A stretch of 64,000 nt of DNA from Roridomyces roridus (Eukaryota > Basidiomycota > Agaricomycetes > Agaricales > Mycenaceae): the NCBI GenBank assembly GCA_029378245.1, contig JARKIF010000003.1, forward strand, positions 1,736,001 to 1,800,000, written 5' to 3'. A model generated the notes under the pieces. It made no database searches and was not told where the DNA came from. It saw nothing but the letters and a program-made list of their open reading frames with translations. Position numbers and translations under genes: made by a program. Each line of letters opens with the position of its first letter. Position 1 is the first letter of the stretch. This document shows positions 35,897 through 56,530 of this stretch, piece by piece.

Positions 35897-37132
35897 TAGA
35901 CTGAGGGCCCTCTTGATGGGCGAGCGGACGTCCCACAAAGAGACTAGCGAGTGGCGGGCGGATCCAGCTGCAACGTGACTTCCGCTGCCACCTCCGCAGG
36001 AGACAGAATAGATGGGTTCGAGTGACCAGGGATCTCTGAGGTTCAACACTGCGTTGAGCGGAGCTGGCAAGGCGGGGTCAATTGAGGCGCCGCGGGATGA
36101 CGATCTGAGATCGTGGATTGAAACTGTTCCGTTGTACCACCCAGAGACTACAGCCCAAGGTGATGCGCCCCATGGAGAGGATGGTGGGCCTCTGCTGATG
36201 CCATACACAGCGCTGCCGGGCGCATGCTCTGTCTGGTGTAGCACAGCGGTCGGTAGAGGGCTTACGCGATCGTTTGTGATCTCATGTATGGTCAGCGGTG
36301 TTGCTGAGGATGTACCGAAGGCAGCGTAGGGCGAGGTGGATTCCATGCAGAGATGGGAACACCAGCTGCGGACTTGCAGGTCGATAACGGAGGACGACGG
36401 TGACTCGGTGGCCACTAGTTCCACACGTCCCTTTGGAAGATAGCGACAGCAAAAGACCGCGGCTGTAAGACAGGCTCTCGCAGCTGTCTGGGTAGTGCAA
36501 TTGTTGTCTGCTGCCCCTTTGTATGCGCAAGGTTTTGCGCTTCGAGGGTCCGTTGATAACGATACGCTCGCAGGTCCCGTCTTGGAAACCAAGACAGAGA
36601 ATCTGGTCCGAGATGAAAGCGAGGGCAGTGATATAATTGCTTCTGTCCCGGTGTGCGCCCAGCGAGCATGAGCCCTCAAATACGATGGGTGGGGAGTCAC
36701 AACCAGTCGACTCCCCAAAGGTGTAGGAATGGAGGGAGATGCCGGCTGCGACGACCAGACGAGAAGAGTTGGTCGCAATCACAGGTTGCTCCTTGTATGG
36801 CCAAGCTGAAGACAATGGCCGTGCAACGAATTGGAACTGAGCCCAAGAATTGTCTACAGAAATGTCGTATTTTATGCGGACAACTGGAGTCCATTTCGCG
36901 CGAGCTTTGGCGAGACTGTCGGACGGGCGAGGGTTCCGTCGGTGGTATTCGGCCCAGCCGAATTCATGAACCTACAATCTCTTGGTGAGTGGAGGGCGAA
37001 TCAAATGGCAGACGCGCTCACGAGAGCATAGAAGATGTGGCAAGTTTGGGACAAAGCCACAAGATCGTTCAGGTCGAAGTGGGCAAGGTGTAACAAGGTT
37101 ATTAGGACATCCGCGGGCAAGAGTGTAAGCAT
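35655..37132 (-). CDS. F-box / WD-repeat protein, FBXW4-like
   Basis: Probable SCF ubiquitin-ligase receptor. The F-box is N-terminal (L-L-P-A-D-V-L-I-T-L-L, then L-V-A-L-S-Q-T-C-H-I-F). WD-type blades follow, for example V-V-S-G-W-Y-N-G-T-V-S-I-H-D-L-R-S and H-S-L-V-S-L-W-D-V-R-S. The terminal intron near 35748-35793 joins V-L-D-F to G-P-G-L-S-T-N, and the protein ends Y-V-T-Q-Y-L-H-P-P-S at 35655, the usual ending for this group (human FBXW4, fission yeast Pof10 relatives). The start at 37132 is preferred; an in-frame ATG at 37231 would overlap the divergent dehydrogenase gene. Frame changes near 36400 and 36650 are probably a mixture of introns and indels. Confidence 0.78.
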
Positions 37133-37164
37133 GTCTGATCGTAAAGTGCGGGGACGGAAGGACC

Positions 37165-40100
37165 ATGCTTCGTTCGTTCCAACTAGTACCCCGGACGCTG
37201 CGGGCCCGACGGTTCTACCATGACGAGTCATTCGGCTTCAGAAAACCAAAAGAATTCGTCTTCCCGGACTGTTGGTCTTCCTGACTCGTATCCTGTCCTC
37301 CTAGCTGACAGTTGCTACGAGACACCCCGGCCCAACTGAAGAACAGAGCGGAAAATGCAACTCTACTCCGTTATGTCGATTCTGTCAGAACGCATGGTCA
37401 CCGCGCCGCCAGTATTGACCCTCTGGATCTCATTCACCGCGAAGAAGTCGCGGCACTCGACCCGCGTCGCTATGGACTTTCGGACGACGACAAGAAGTAC
37501 AATGTGAACGGAATTTTATGGACTGGTCCAGTCCACACGTCGCAGCGACAAGATATGGACGAATGGTGGACCTTGCGCCAAGTGACTGAACATCTTCGGT
37601 CCATCTACGTTGGTCGCATTGCGTATGAGGTACCAGCGCTGTATAAAACCCTTGCTTCGTTCCAACCAGTTCTCAGTACATGCATTCGCCGTCGAAAACG
37701 GAACGCTTGTGGTTCTCCCATACTCTGGAATCGACGCATGCTGCTACTCCGCAAAGTACCCTTCCCGTCCCACTGAAGCAGCGCATTCACGGCCTTTTGG
37801 CTCGTAGTGAGGTTGGTTATACCTCTAACTCGTACATTTTCCAGTGCTCAATGCCAGTTAGGTTCTGGACTTGTTTCTGCAACTCAAATTCCCAAATCTC
37901 AAGCGTGTCAGTGACCTATTCCCCACTTGGGTGCGCTTCTAACGCTTTCCTGTAGTATGGCCTTGAAGGTGGAGAGTCAATGCTGCCGGCCTTGGACTCT
38001 TTATTCTCCGCCGCGGCGCAAGGTTGGCCAGTGTTTCTCATTCTTGTCCACCTTTAAATTTCTTTTCAGCCGGGGTATCATCTATCATCCTTGGGATGCC
38101 ACATCGTGGCAGGCTCAATCTGCTCACGGATCCGCAGCTCCTGCAATATTCTCCTACTGCACTGTTCCACAAAATCAAGGGTGGCGCGGAAATTCCTGAG
38201 GACCTGGGAGCTGAAGGAGATGTTCTCAGCCATCTCGGTGAGCTTGTTCTCCTATGAAGTTCTGCTTCTCAAATGTACTCAGTGGCTTCCCCTGTTTTGA
38301 ACTATGATGGTGCTTCAAACCCGATACAGGTTTCACTGCTTCCCAACCCATCTCATCTCGGTAAACCGCATCAAACTAGCAAGATTACGCGCTAATTCTC
38401 CGCACAGAGGCTGTGAACCCGATAGCCTTGGGAAAGACGCGCGCAAAGCAATATTCGCTTCTCAAGACCTCTCCGGAAGACTGCAACCTTGGCGACAAAG
38501 TCATGTGTGTACAGCTGCACGGCGATGCGAGCTTCAGTGGCCAGGGAATCGTCATGGAAAGTTTGGGATTGAGTGCGTCTCGGAGCGACAGCAGTCGAAA
38601 TTCTGACATGTTTCCTCAGGTAATCTTCCGCATTTCACCAGCGGTGGAAGCGTGCACATCGTCGTGGAGTGAGTGTTCTTTTCCCTTCATGCATGATTCA
38701 AACTGAACGCGGAACATCAGTAATAAGTATGGATACCCACTTGGCCAGCCTATCGAATTTTCATTTCCATCTCGTGCAGCATCGGCTACACTACGCCTGC
38801 GACTGGCGCCAGATCCTCTGATTACTGCTCTGATGTCGGAAAAATGATCAACGCCCCCGTTCTTCACGTCAATGGAGGTACTTTCTCATCTACACTACCG
38901 AATGCAGGGGCTGAGTACCTGTTTAGATCATCCAGAGGGTTTGATAATCCTCGGCTGACGAACGTACAAACTGAAATTGTTTCAGACGTGGTGAGAGCGA
39001 TGCAAGTGGCTTTCCAATACCGCAATTACTTCAGAAGGGTATGCCTGGCCCTGTATGAAACAATTATACTCACTCGTTGCAGGATATCATTGTAGACCTG
39101 CTGGTTTATCGAAGATGGCGAGTTTCATATTCCATTGGGTATCAAGTTTTCTGACGAGTTCGCAGGGGGTAAAGCGAAGCCTTGACTCATGAGATGCGAC
39201 TAACCCCAATTCAAAAGCCACAACGAACTAGACTTGCCCAATCTCACCTCGCCGCTCACCTATAATATTGTCACGTCCCGACGGTCTGTGCCGCAGCTAT
39301 ACGAGGAGAGGCTCATTGTGCGTATCAACTGATCCATCAAACCCATCGGTTGATCCTGTTTCCGGTAGAAAGAGGGTATTCTGGATCCAAACGAGATTCT
39401 TTCCATTCGTGCGGCATACAAATCGGAGCTGGATGCAGCTCTGGCACGGGTTTCGTCTCACGTACCTGCGGCATCTATGCTGGACAAGCAATGGAAAGAC
39501 ATGGTGTGGCCGGCGAGTTCTTCGGCCGACCGGAACCCGGCGACCGGCGTTTCTTCGGATCAGCTCAAGATCATCGGCAAGGCGACCGTAACCATTCCAA
39601 ACGGATTCGTGAGTTTCTTTGCTTTGTTGATACACTCATTATTCAAGACTTGATCAGGAAATTCATCCCAAATTGCAACGCCATGTGAAGAGCCGTCTCA
39701 CGAGTCTTGACTCGGGTGCAGGTTTGGATTGGTCCACTGCCGAGGTTAGAGTTTTTCAACGAGAGCCAATCTCTTCCTGAATGTGCATTTAGGCCCTGGC
39801 ATTTGGTTCTCTCCTGCAGGAGGGGTACGATGTCCGTTTGTCCGGTCAGGATGTCGGGCGGGGGACATTCAGTCAGCGACATGCCATGCTGGTGAATCAG
39901 AAGACCGAGGGCGTCGTGGTGCCTCTCAATGATGCCTTGGACGCTCCCGGGAAGTTGGAGCTCGCCAACAGTGCGTTGTATTCCTCGACCAGGGACCATT
40001 GCTAACTGTACCCTCAGGCTCCTTGAGCGAAATGGCTGTTTTAGGGGTGCGTTCCTCAAGGCATGTCATCGTTGATATACTCAGCTTGTCGGCAGTTTGA

Positions 40101-41153
40101 ATATGGAGCGAGTTGGGAGCGTCCGAATCTTCTCCCCATTTGGGAGGCTCAGGTCATTCCTTCCTTTCACCATGCGTCGAATACTTGCTCATCTTTCCCC
40201 AGTTTGGTGATTTCTTCAACGGCGCACAAATTATTCTTGATACATATGTCTCTTCTGCGGAGAGTAAGCAATAGCACTCTCTTCATTTTGTTTACTCAAC
40301 ACGCTTCGACAGCCAAATGGTTGAAGCAAAGTGGTATCGTTTTGCTACTGCCACATGGACTGGATGGTGCTGGACCAGAGCACTCTTCATCCCGTTTGGA
40401 GCGGATGCTGCAGGTCAGAGGACCGCTCTATTCGATGTTGACTCATCCGACTCTTTCTAGTTATCCAACGATCGGTACAGTTACGATGAATCGGAGCCCT
40501 TGTATAACATCAACATGCACATCACGTTCCCGACGACGCCCGCACAGTACTTCCATCTACTCAGAAGGCAGATGAAGCGCAACTTCCGAAAGCCCTTGGT
40601 TGTCGCTGGTCCCAAAGCGCTCCTTCGGCTATCTGTACGTCCTGTGATCTTCTCATCGCCCGCGGCTCATTCCCTTCAAGGCTGCTTCGTCGTCGCTCCG
40701 GGAACTGGAGCCCGGTACATCTTTCCAGCCAGTGCTCCGAGACCCAGCAGAGAATACCTCGACCGCCAAACGAGTCGTCTTGATGACGGGAAAGATTTAT
40801 TACGAACTTTTGAAGGAGCGGCAGACACGAGCCCTCGATGGCGACGTTGCGTTTATCCGGATTGAGGAATTGGCGCCGTTCCCTTTCGCCGAACTGCGTG
40901 CGGTTTTGAAAGATTACACGTCTGTCGATGAGGTTGTGTGGCTGCAGGAAGAGCCAAAGAACCAAGGGGCGTATACACACGTCGCATTAGGATTGAGAGT
41001 GTGTTGCAGGAGTTGGGCTTGGGCAGATTGGTCTACAAGGGGAGAAAGGAAAGCGCAGTTCCCGCCCCTGGAATTGGCAAACTCTACGGAGCTCAGCAAA
41101 AGGCGGTCATCGAGTCTGCTTTTGAAGGGTTGTCAGTGAAGAAATGTATGTAA
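37165..41153 (+). CDS. 2-oxo acid dehydrogenase E1, DHTKD1-like
   Basis: Thiamine-diphosphate E1 of the 2-oxoglutarate/2-oxoadipate dehydrogenase type, mitochondrial matrix. The start at 37165 gives a classic presequence, [18 protein letters not shown], then H-D-E-S-F-G-F-R. Key blocks: [46 protein letters not shown], the ThDP/metal region; N-N-Q-I-G-Y-T-T; and C-terminal [12 protein letters not shown]. The text after G-R-L-N ([10 protein letters not shown]) points to DHTKD1 (lysine/tryptophan degradation) rather than the citric-cycle enzyme Kgd1. Many introns of about 50 bases. The G-H-N-E-L-D block reads D-L-P-N-L-T-S-P where homologues have D-E-P-x-F-T-S-P, and its intron border near 39110 is non-canonical. 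Confidence 0.88.
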
Positions 41154-41471
41154 CCGTGTAATGTAGCTGTAAAAACAGGAATTCCAGTGAATGGGAAGCG
41201 ACTAAAGAGGGGTCAAGTGTCGGGTATGGTATCAGTGGCTATGTCGAGCGGCATTTCCTTTTGAGGTCATGCTACAGGCATCGCTGGCCTTGAGCATCGC
41301 CCCCCAGCCACACCTGAAGGAGAGGAAAACTGCTTCGCATCCAGGAATGTATCAAGAAGGCAAGGGCCCTCATTAATGGTTAGGTTCTCGAAGGTCCACA
41401 TTACCCCATGGTGAGGATTGCCAGGAATGTAGTACACATTGGACGCATAAGATACAGGTGATAAAAAGCGA
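41154..41471. other. Convergent 3' flanks of the E1 gene and PRP8
   Basis: About 320 bp between convergent stop codons. No gene or clear repeat seen; probably the two 3' untranslated regions. Confidence 0.5.
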
Positions 41472-50282
<8,811 letters not shown>

Positions 50283-50455
50283 CGTCGTCGCGGACGCGGA
50301 GCAGGCGGTCACAACAAGTCACAACATCCGAAAAGACTCATTCTGACTGATCTGCCAGTGAGCGAATTCAAGGGTCAACGACTGCCTCATGCCAAGAACC
50401 GATAACTCATGAATCAAAGTCCAATGTATTATTCTCGCAGGAATTAGTGAGATAA

Positions 50456-53400
50456 TTAGTCGTAGATGGGTAGAGGTAAAAGTCTGTCTGCATTAAACAA
50501 AAAGTTGTTCGCAACATCTTCCGCTTCGAGAAAACGGTTGGAATAGAGCACTAGAGGCAATGAACACCGTTTGGAGCATGAAATAAATTCACCTACCGAG
50601 ATGACCATTCAGCTGCCCCAGCAATTTCTCCATCTCGTCACGTTCCCACTACATTGCTTTCAGTCTTCAGTTTTCACATCAAGGCGATCCTGACCTTCTC
50701 GAACGGCTCTGTTCCTGTGCTGCGCCCTGATTTCCGTTTTTCCGAGGCCGCCCGATGGACGCCTGCATCTGGGGGCGTCTCCGTAGTTTCCTTCTCATGC
50801 ACAGATTCGTTCTCTTCCCCCTCCGTGTGCGATGAGGATTTGGCGGTACTAGGGTTAGCCGCGGGGCCACCTGGCTCATCCGAATCCGGTGGGATCGCCG
50901 AATCGTCGCCCGTCTCGGATGGAACCCGAGCGACTGCTTCTGGGACCGCACTATCCCTGGGCTGCAATCCGGTCAAAAATGCCTGATCAAAACAAGTGCG
51001 CAACTCACCGGTTTGTTCATACGTTCATGGTGAACGACAAACTCCTTGTACTGCTTCCAGGTCGTAACAAGATCGTCAGGGATGGCATGGAAAACTTTGC
51101 GATATATCTCCGTCTGTGTAAATGAAGTAAAAACCAGGGCAAGAGAACGGAGAGGACACCATACATTATGAGTCGCGGATGCGACCCAAACATTTTTCCA
51201 AAAATCGTCGCATATCGGATCCTCGAACGCGTCAACGTCTACCTTTGGCCAGGGCGTGAGTAGCGTCCAGTTCTTGCTGCCTAGCTTGGCGGCGAGATGT
51301 CGACGAAGGATTGAGCGGGCCGCCGGAGCTTTTTGCTCTTCATCAGTCGCATCATCTACCCCCGAGCGCGCATGTGGAGGTTGGTCATCGGTCTTTTCGG
51401 ATTTGGATGCGTCCGCGGGATGTCCAAACAAGTCGCCCTCCCCGGTCCGCTGCTGTGGAGGTTCTTCCGCCGCCTCGTCGGGCCCTAGGGGTGATGACCT
51501 CTCGGCGGCCTCGTCGGCTTCTTCCGGATGGGGAGCTGAATCGGCAGCTAGCTCAGACTCCGGGACCGGAGCCAGAGAAGCTCGCTGCTCCATGATAGTC
51601 TTCTCTTCCAGTGTGGGAACCATCGAGCTGGCAAAACCCGCTTCGAGGTCACCGTCACGGGTATATGTCTTGCGCTCCGTGTCGAGCGCTTCGTCGCCTG
51701 CACTATGTGCAACAGAGTTTTTGGCCAGACCAACTTTGCGAAGCATCTTTGACGCTTTACTGGAGCCCACCTCCTCGCTTCCATGGATAGCTGGAAGAAT
51801 GAGAACGGTCGGAGTCTTGGATTTGAGGAAATGGTTACCTTGAGTGACCCCGTCTGCAACTGTTGATACAAATGTTCTCAACGGCGTCTTAGCCTGCGAC
51901 TCTTTGACGTAACCATCGTCATCCTCCTCAGGAACCCACTTTTCCTGTTCGTACTCGGGCTTGACCGGTTTGTTGTTCATAAGCGATTCTTCATCCAACG
52001 CGTCCACATCGATGCCAAGATGTTCTCTCATAAGTCTAACACGAAGGGTATGCGCAAACCGTCCGACCTGGAACGGTTTGCCCGCCATTGTACTGAGAGA
52101 AATGACATCCAAAGTGGTTGAAGGACAGCGTTCTCAAAGGCGTACCAGTCAATCATGTCAGTATCTCTGATGACAGCGGCCAATTCCGAGTCTCGGTCAC
52201 CTCGCTGGGACCGCTCGTTGATATTAGCACTGCCAATGATGGCCAGACGATCGTCCACGATACAGACTTTGCCATGAATGTAAATCTGTAGTGAAGCTTG
52301 AGTCCTGTGAAACAATCGAAGGACGCCGCCACTTGCCTGTTCCGTTGTGAGAACGTCTCCTCGAAGCTTCCCCCAGTTGCGCAACGCAAAGACAGAAACG
52401 TATTGGTCCGGCTGAGAAAACTCAACCAGTGAACCTTGAGCCCTTAAATGGAAAACGTACATCCAGGCCTTCTTTCCTCAAACGGGAAAAGATCGAGTTC
52501 GGCCCTCTAGCAATCGTCCGATTCTGGCATTCCAGAATGATGCGAACCTAGCAATCCCGATTAGTAAAGTCGGCCCTGGGTCTGCCAAAACAACCTACAG
52601 CGCTAGCATCACTGTGATCCACAGGGAACGCAAACCCTGGAATCACCGGAAGTATGATACAACACTTCCAAGGCGTCCCATCTTTGTGAGCCCGGATGGC
52701 ACGCTTGACAATAGCATCCCCTATCTTATTTTCCACCTTGACATCATTGACGACGGTGCTGCGCCAGGATCAGCGAGACTCGGCAATTAGACATATGAAT
52801 CTTACGATGTGATGAAGAACTGGTTTTCAATATACACAAAATGCTCCGATAGTTGGATGGCTTTCAAATACGCGTTCTGGATCGAATGCTCAGTCTTCTT
52901 GGTGCCCAAAGACCAGGGCCCGGCGGAACGACATATTTGCATCTCGCATGTCCCGGTGAGCTGCATGTCTGCCAATTCTCCTGGTCTGAATTCTGGAGGA
53001 GGTAAAAGGAATGGCATGCGTATGGAATGGTTCTATACGGAGAGTGAGATAGACTGGAGAGCGACGGAAGCATTACCTTGATACGCAAGAGGTAATTCCA
53101 TCTACCGTAACTGTAAGTCTTGATCACTTACAATCAAGAAATGGACACACCGCTGAACAAAGTGCCGACACAGATCCCGCGCAGGCTGACCCACCACCTG
53201 CATACCGACGTCATGCCAGGGCATTCTCGGCACCTTCGTCCTATCGTACATGTCTTCCTCCGGCTTATTGAGCGTGTGGAAGTCGGATAGTCGAGGATTG
53301 CTGTAGTCCTTGCCTGGATCATGGCTGTGAGCCGAAAGACTTTAATATATGATTCGAAATACCGGGCCAAATCTCAGACTGCTCGCTCCCAGGATCAACA

Positions 53401-56285
53401 TCAGTCTATGATAACGTGCTGTGGGGTATCCCAACTGGATTTCAAGTTCAGTACTTTGAGCCAAACAACGACAAGCACATACCGCCCAAAGCAGAGGTCA
53501 AAACCGCCCATGAACGCAATCGTTTGGTCGATAACACACATCTTCTCGTGCTGCAAAATATCAGTCTTCTGGGTGTAACATCATCTGAAAACCGTACGTG
53601 CGCCCAATAGAACGTGCCAGTTTGGAAGTGAGACGGCGAACGCTGGACCAAAATATTAGGATGCAGTGCTGTCAGCCGCTGTTTAGTGTAGCTGGAGCCA
53701 CGATGAGCAAAAAATGGTTATGATGTTTACGATCAGCCGCACTTGCTGTCAGTTGGGGTCGTTCGACTGGATACTTCTTGACTGGGTGGAGTTCAGAACA
53801 AACAAGACATCAGGTCAGGGTGCCGACTCACTAGATGATAACATAGATTTTGACACCCTCTTTGGCCTTTCTTTCAAGGAGACGATCGAGACGGTACCGA
53901 TCCTTGTTCGGTCGCCGCATCTGGAGCTCTGAGAAAGTGTAAGAAAAACGTCGATGAAAGACGGCGCTGTTTGACCTGGCGAGAGCCACCAGTCGTGGAT
54001 GTAGATAGTTTCTCTGGCAAGCAGCAGTGCCCGCGAAAGATTCCAAAAGTAATCCCGCTTCAAGACGTCAGGTCACGTGAGGAGAGGTATGAAGAAACCA
54101 ACACCGTCGACCAACCACTGCGCCGCGACGTTGAGCCGAATTGGGGAGAAACTGTCGAATCTGTTGGGCTGGCAGTAGACCGATGACTTGACCTTCTCCA
54201 AGGCGGTGATCCACTGCTGCATTTGCCGCTACAACTTAAGGTGAGCCATGCCAAAATGTACGAGCGTCCATGCGAACCTGATTACGGGCAAAAAGCTTCA
54301 GTCGCATCTGGGAGTTGACGATGTAGAATGTGTGCTTCGAAACATCTGCACGCTTCTTCTTTTTCTTCTTCTCGTCGGGATGCCATTGCCTATCCGCATC
54401 AGTTTGATCTTCCGGAGCCCCAGCCAGAGGGTTGGCATTTGTTGAAGGATCCAGCATCGGTGCGGGAGGTTCGGACACGACGGAAGCTGCAGAAGAGCCT
54501 GAACTAATAGAGGATCTGTCATCTCCTCCAGAAGCCCCATTCCCGTTTCTCCGCATCAGCTTTGAGAAGGTGCTGCGAACGGAGCCCAGCACTGAGGTAG
54601 CATCCACGTCTCTTGGAGCGTGAAGCTTATCCGGCTCCGGGGCATCTTGATCTGCACGAGTGTCGGGGTGCAGGAGTTTGAGCCCCTGTCGATAATATCG
54701 TGTTGGGCGTTCGATGTCAAAGTCTGCATCAAAGAGAAAGACATCCCAGATTTCCAACTGGAGAGGGTTCGTCAATCAACCATAAGAAAACAAGGTGAAA
54801 ATGGATACCCCTCCTGGTTCTTCAGATACTACGATGTAGCTATCTCGAACGGCACACCATCTGGTTTCTTTTCTTTCTTTCCAAGTCGCCGATTTGCGCC
54901 CAAAACCTGCGCCCGTCTGGGTAGATTCCATTTGAAGAAATCCGCCTTTGAGTTGATGCCCTCCGGCCTGAGCAAGCTGTATGAACAACGCGCTCATCTC
55001 GAGGAACCCAGCTAAACGATTGGAGGCCGGATGGAACATCTACACAAAGTGAGTTGCGGAAGGGGTTGGCCACATTCTCTCTTACCACCGCGCGAATCTA
55101 CCAGTCTGTCAATAAGGAGTGATGGGGAGCAGAAAAGGGCGTACCAACGATAACAAGTAGTTTTCCAAATTCTCACGTTGCATCCGCGCAAAGTCCCGAT
55201 GACCAAGCTCTTTATCTTCCCTTTTCAGGAATTTGAAGTACGGAATACCTTGAATAACTGTAAGGAAGTGCCAATTCGAAAAGCAAAAGACCGACTTGTC
55301 ATTGGAAACTCGGGAAGATCGTCGACGTTGCGATTGTAGGCGTTCGAAAGAGCGTAATGGGCATGCAAGGAAAGAAGTCGCGGAGCTGTCGATACACCAC
55401 CCAGCGAATGCTGCCATTCTCGTACATTTCACACTCGATCCGGAATGTGGATTTCTGCCCATCCAACGGATTCAAGCTATCAGTCACCCGAATTCGAATT
55501 CGATGGAACAGAGCAGGAATCCGACGATGATCCTTCTCGTCGCGCTCAAACCACAGTCCCAACATTAAAGTTGACAGACCGCCGGCAATGAGCTCGTCGG
55601 TAATGTTGACAGTGGGTGAGACGACCGATGTTCCGGGAGTGGACGGCTTCTGACTTGCAATTTGTGGTAGAAGGGATCTCAACCGGCCCCATTTTGGCGT
55701 GCCGGTCTTCCGTGTATCGGCAGGTGAATCTGGCAGGGACGACGCTCGTTTGAGGCTGACGCCGCCTGGTGTACCCTCTTCTTCCTGCTCCCGAACATCG
55801 GAACTTGGAGGAGCAGGTTTGGGACTCGCTGCTGCATTGGCTTCGGCAGAAGCGAAGAAACCGTCTTCAACAGGAGAGTCATGGAACCACTTGAGAGGAT
55901 TCCAGCTTTCATCCAAGATGCGCGACTCGCGTTTCTTTCCTTTTCTGTCTCCATCGGGGAGCTCCAGCGGCGTCCTGAACCCATCCGTTGGGAATGCACT
56001 CCTTGAGAAAGACGCGGGGAGCGCGCCGTCCTCTGCAATGTCTTTGTCTTTGTAGTTATGCGCCCGGGGAGCCGTGACTGGGGAGCTGGGGAGGGACATG
56101 CCATATGATATGGAGCGTGGAGGGCCAGTCCTCATCGAGGGAGTGAGTCGGGGAGTGTCGAAGGACGAGAGTTTTGTATGGCGGTCATTCTGTGCGTCGG
56201 GAGCGTGGCCATTCTCTACTTCGGAGGTTTCAGAGGCATCAAGTTGCTTTGCCGCGTCAACGATGCCCGCCAGACCGTCAGGCAT
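50456..56285 (-). CDS. Phospholipase D with PX and PH domains
   Basis: Hydrolyses phosphatidylcholine to phosphatidic acid; Spo14/PLD1 class. A Ser/Pro-rich N-terminus (M-P-D-G-L-A-G-I-V) is followed by a PX domain near 54990-55500, a PH domain near 54220-54900 with a Lys-rich insert (E-K-K-K-K-K-K), and two catalytic HKD motifs. HKD1 reads [16 protein letters not shown] and HKD2 reads [23 protein letters not shown]. Between HKD2 and the C-terminus is a long acidic, probably disordered insert (51200-51950) rich in Glu, Ala and Pro. The protein ends L-L-P-L-P-I-Y-D. A base seems lost in the PX region near 55371. More than fifteen introns. Length (about 1,600 residues) suits fungal PLD1. Confidence 0.92.
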
Positions 56286-56530
56286 GAGTGGTATAGAAAA
56301 GAATCAAAGATGAACTCGACGTCATAAGATCGAACCACAGTCACAGCCACCATTACGTCACCACGTGTGAGCTAAGCGAGGCGCATCATTTGACGCGTCT
56401 TCTCATCCGCATCAAACTCTTTCGCACCAAGTTTCCGGTTTCATTTCCTCGACTGCGCTCATTCCCAGCTCCGCCGCAAAGACAATCATATTGTACATTC
56501 TGTCTTATCTCATACTATCCTAGATACTAT

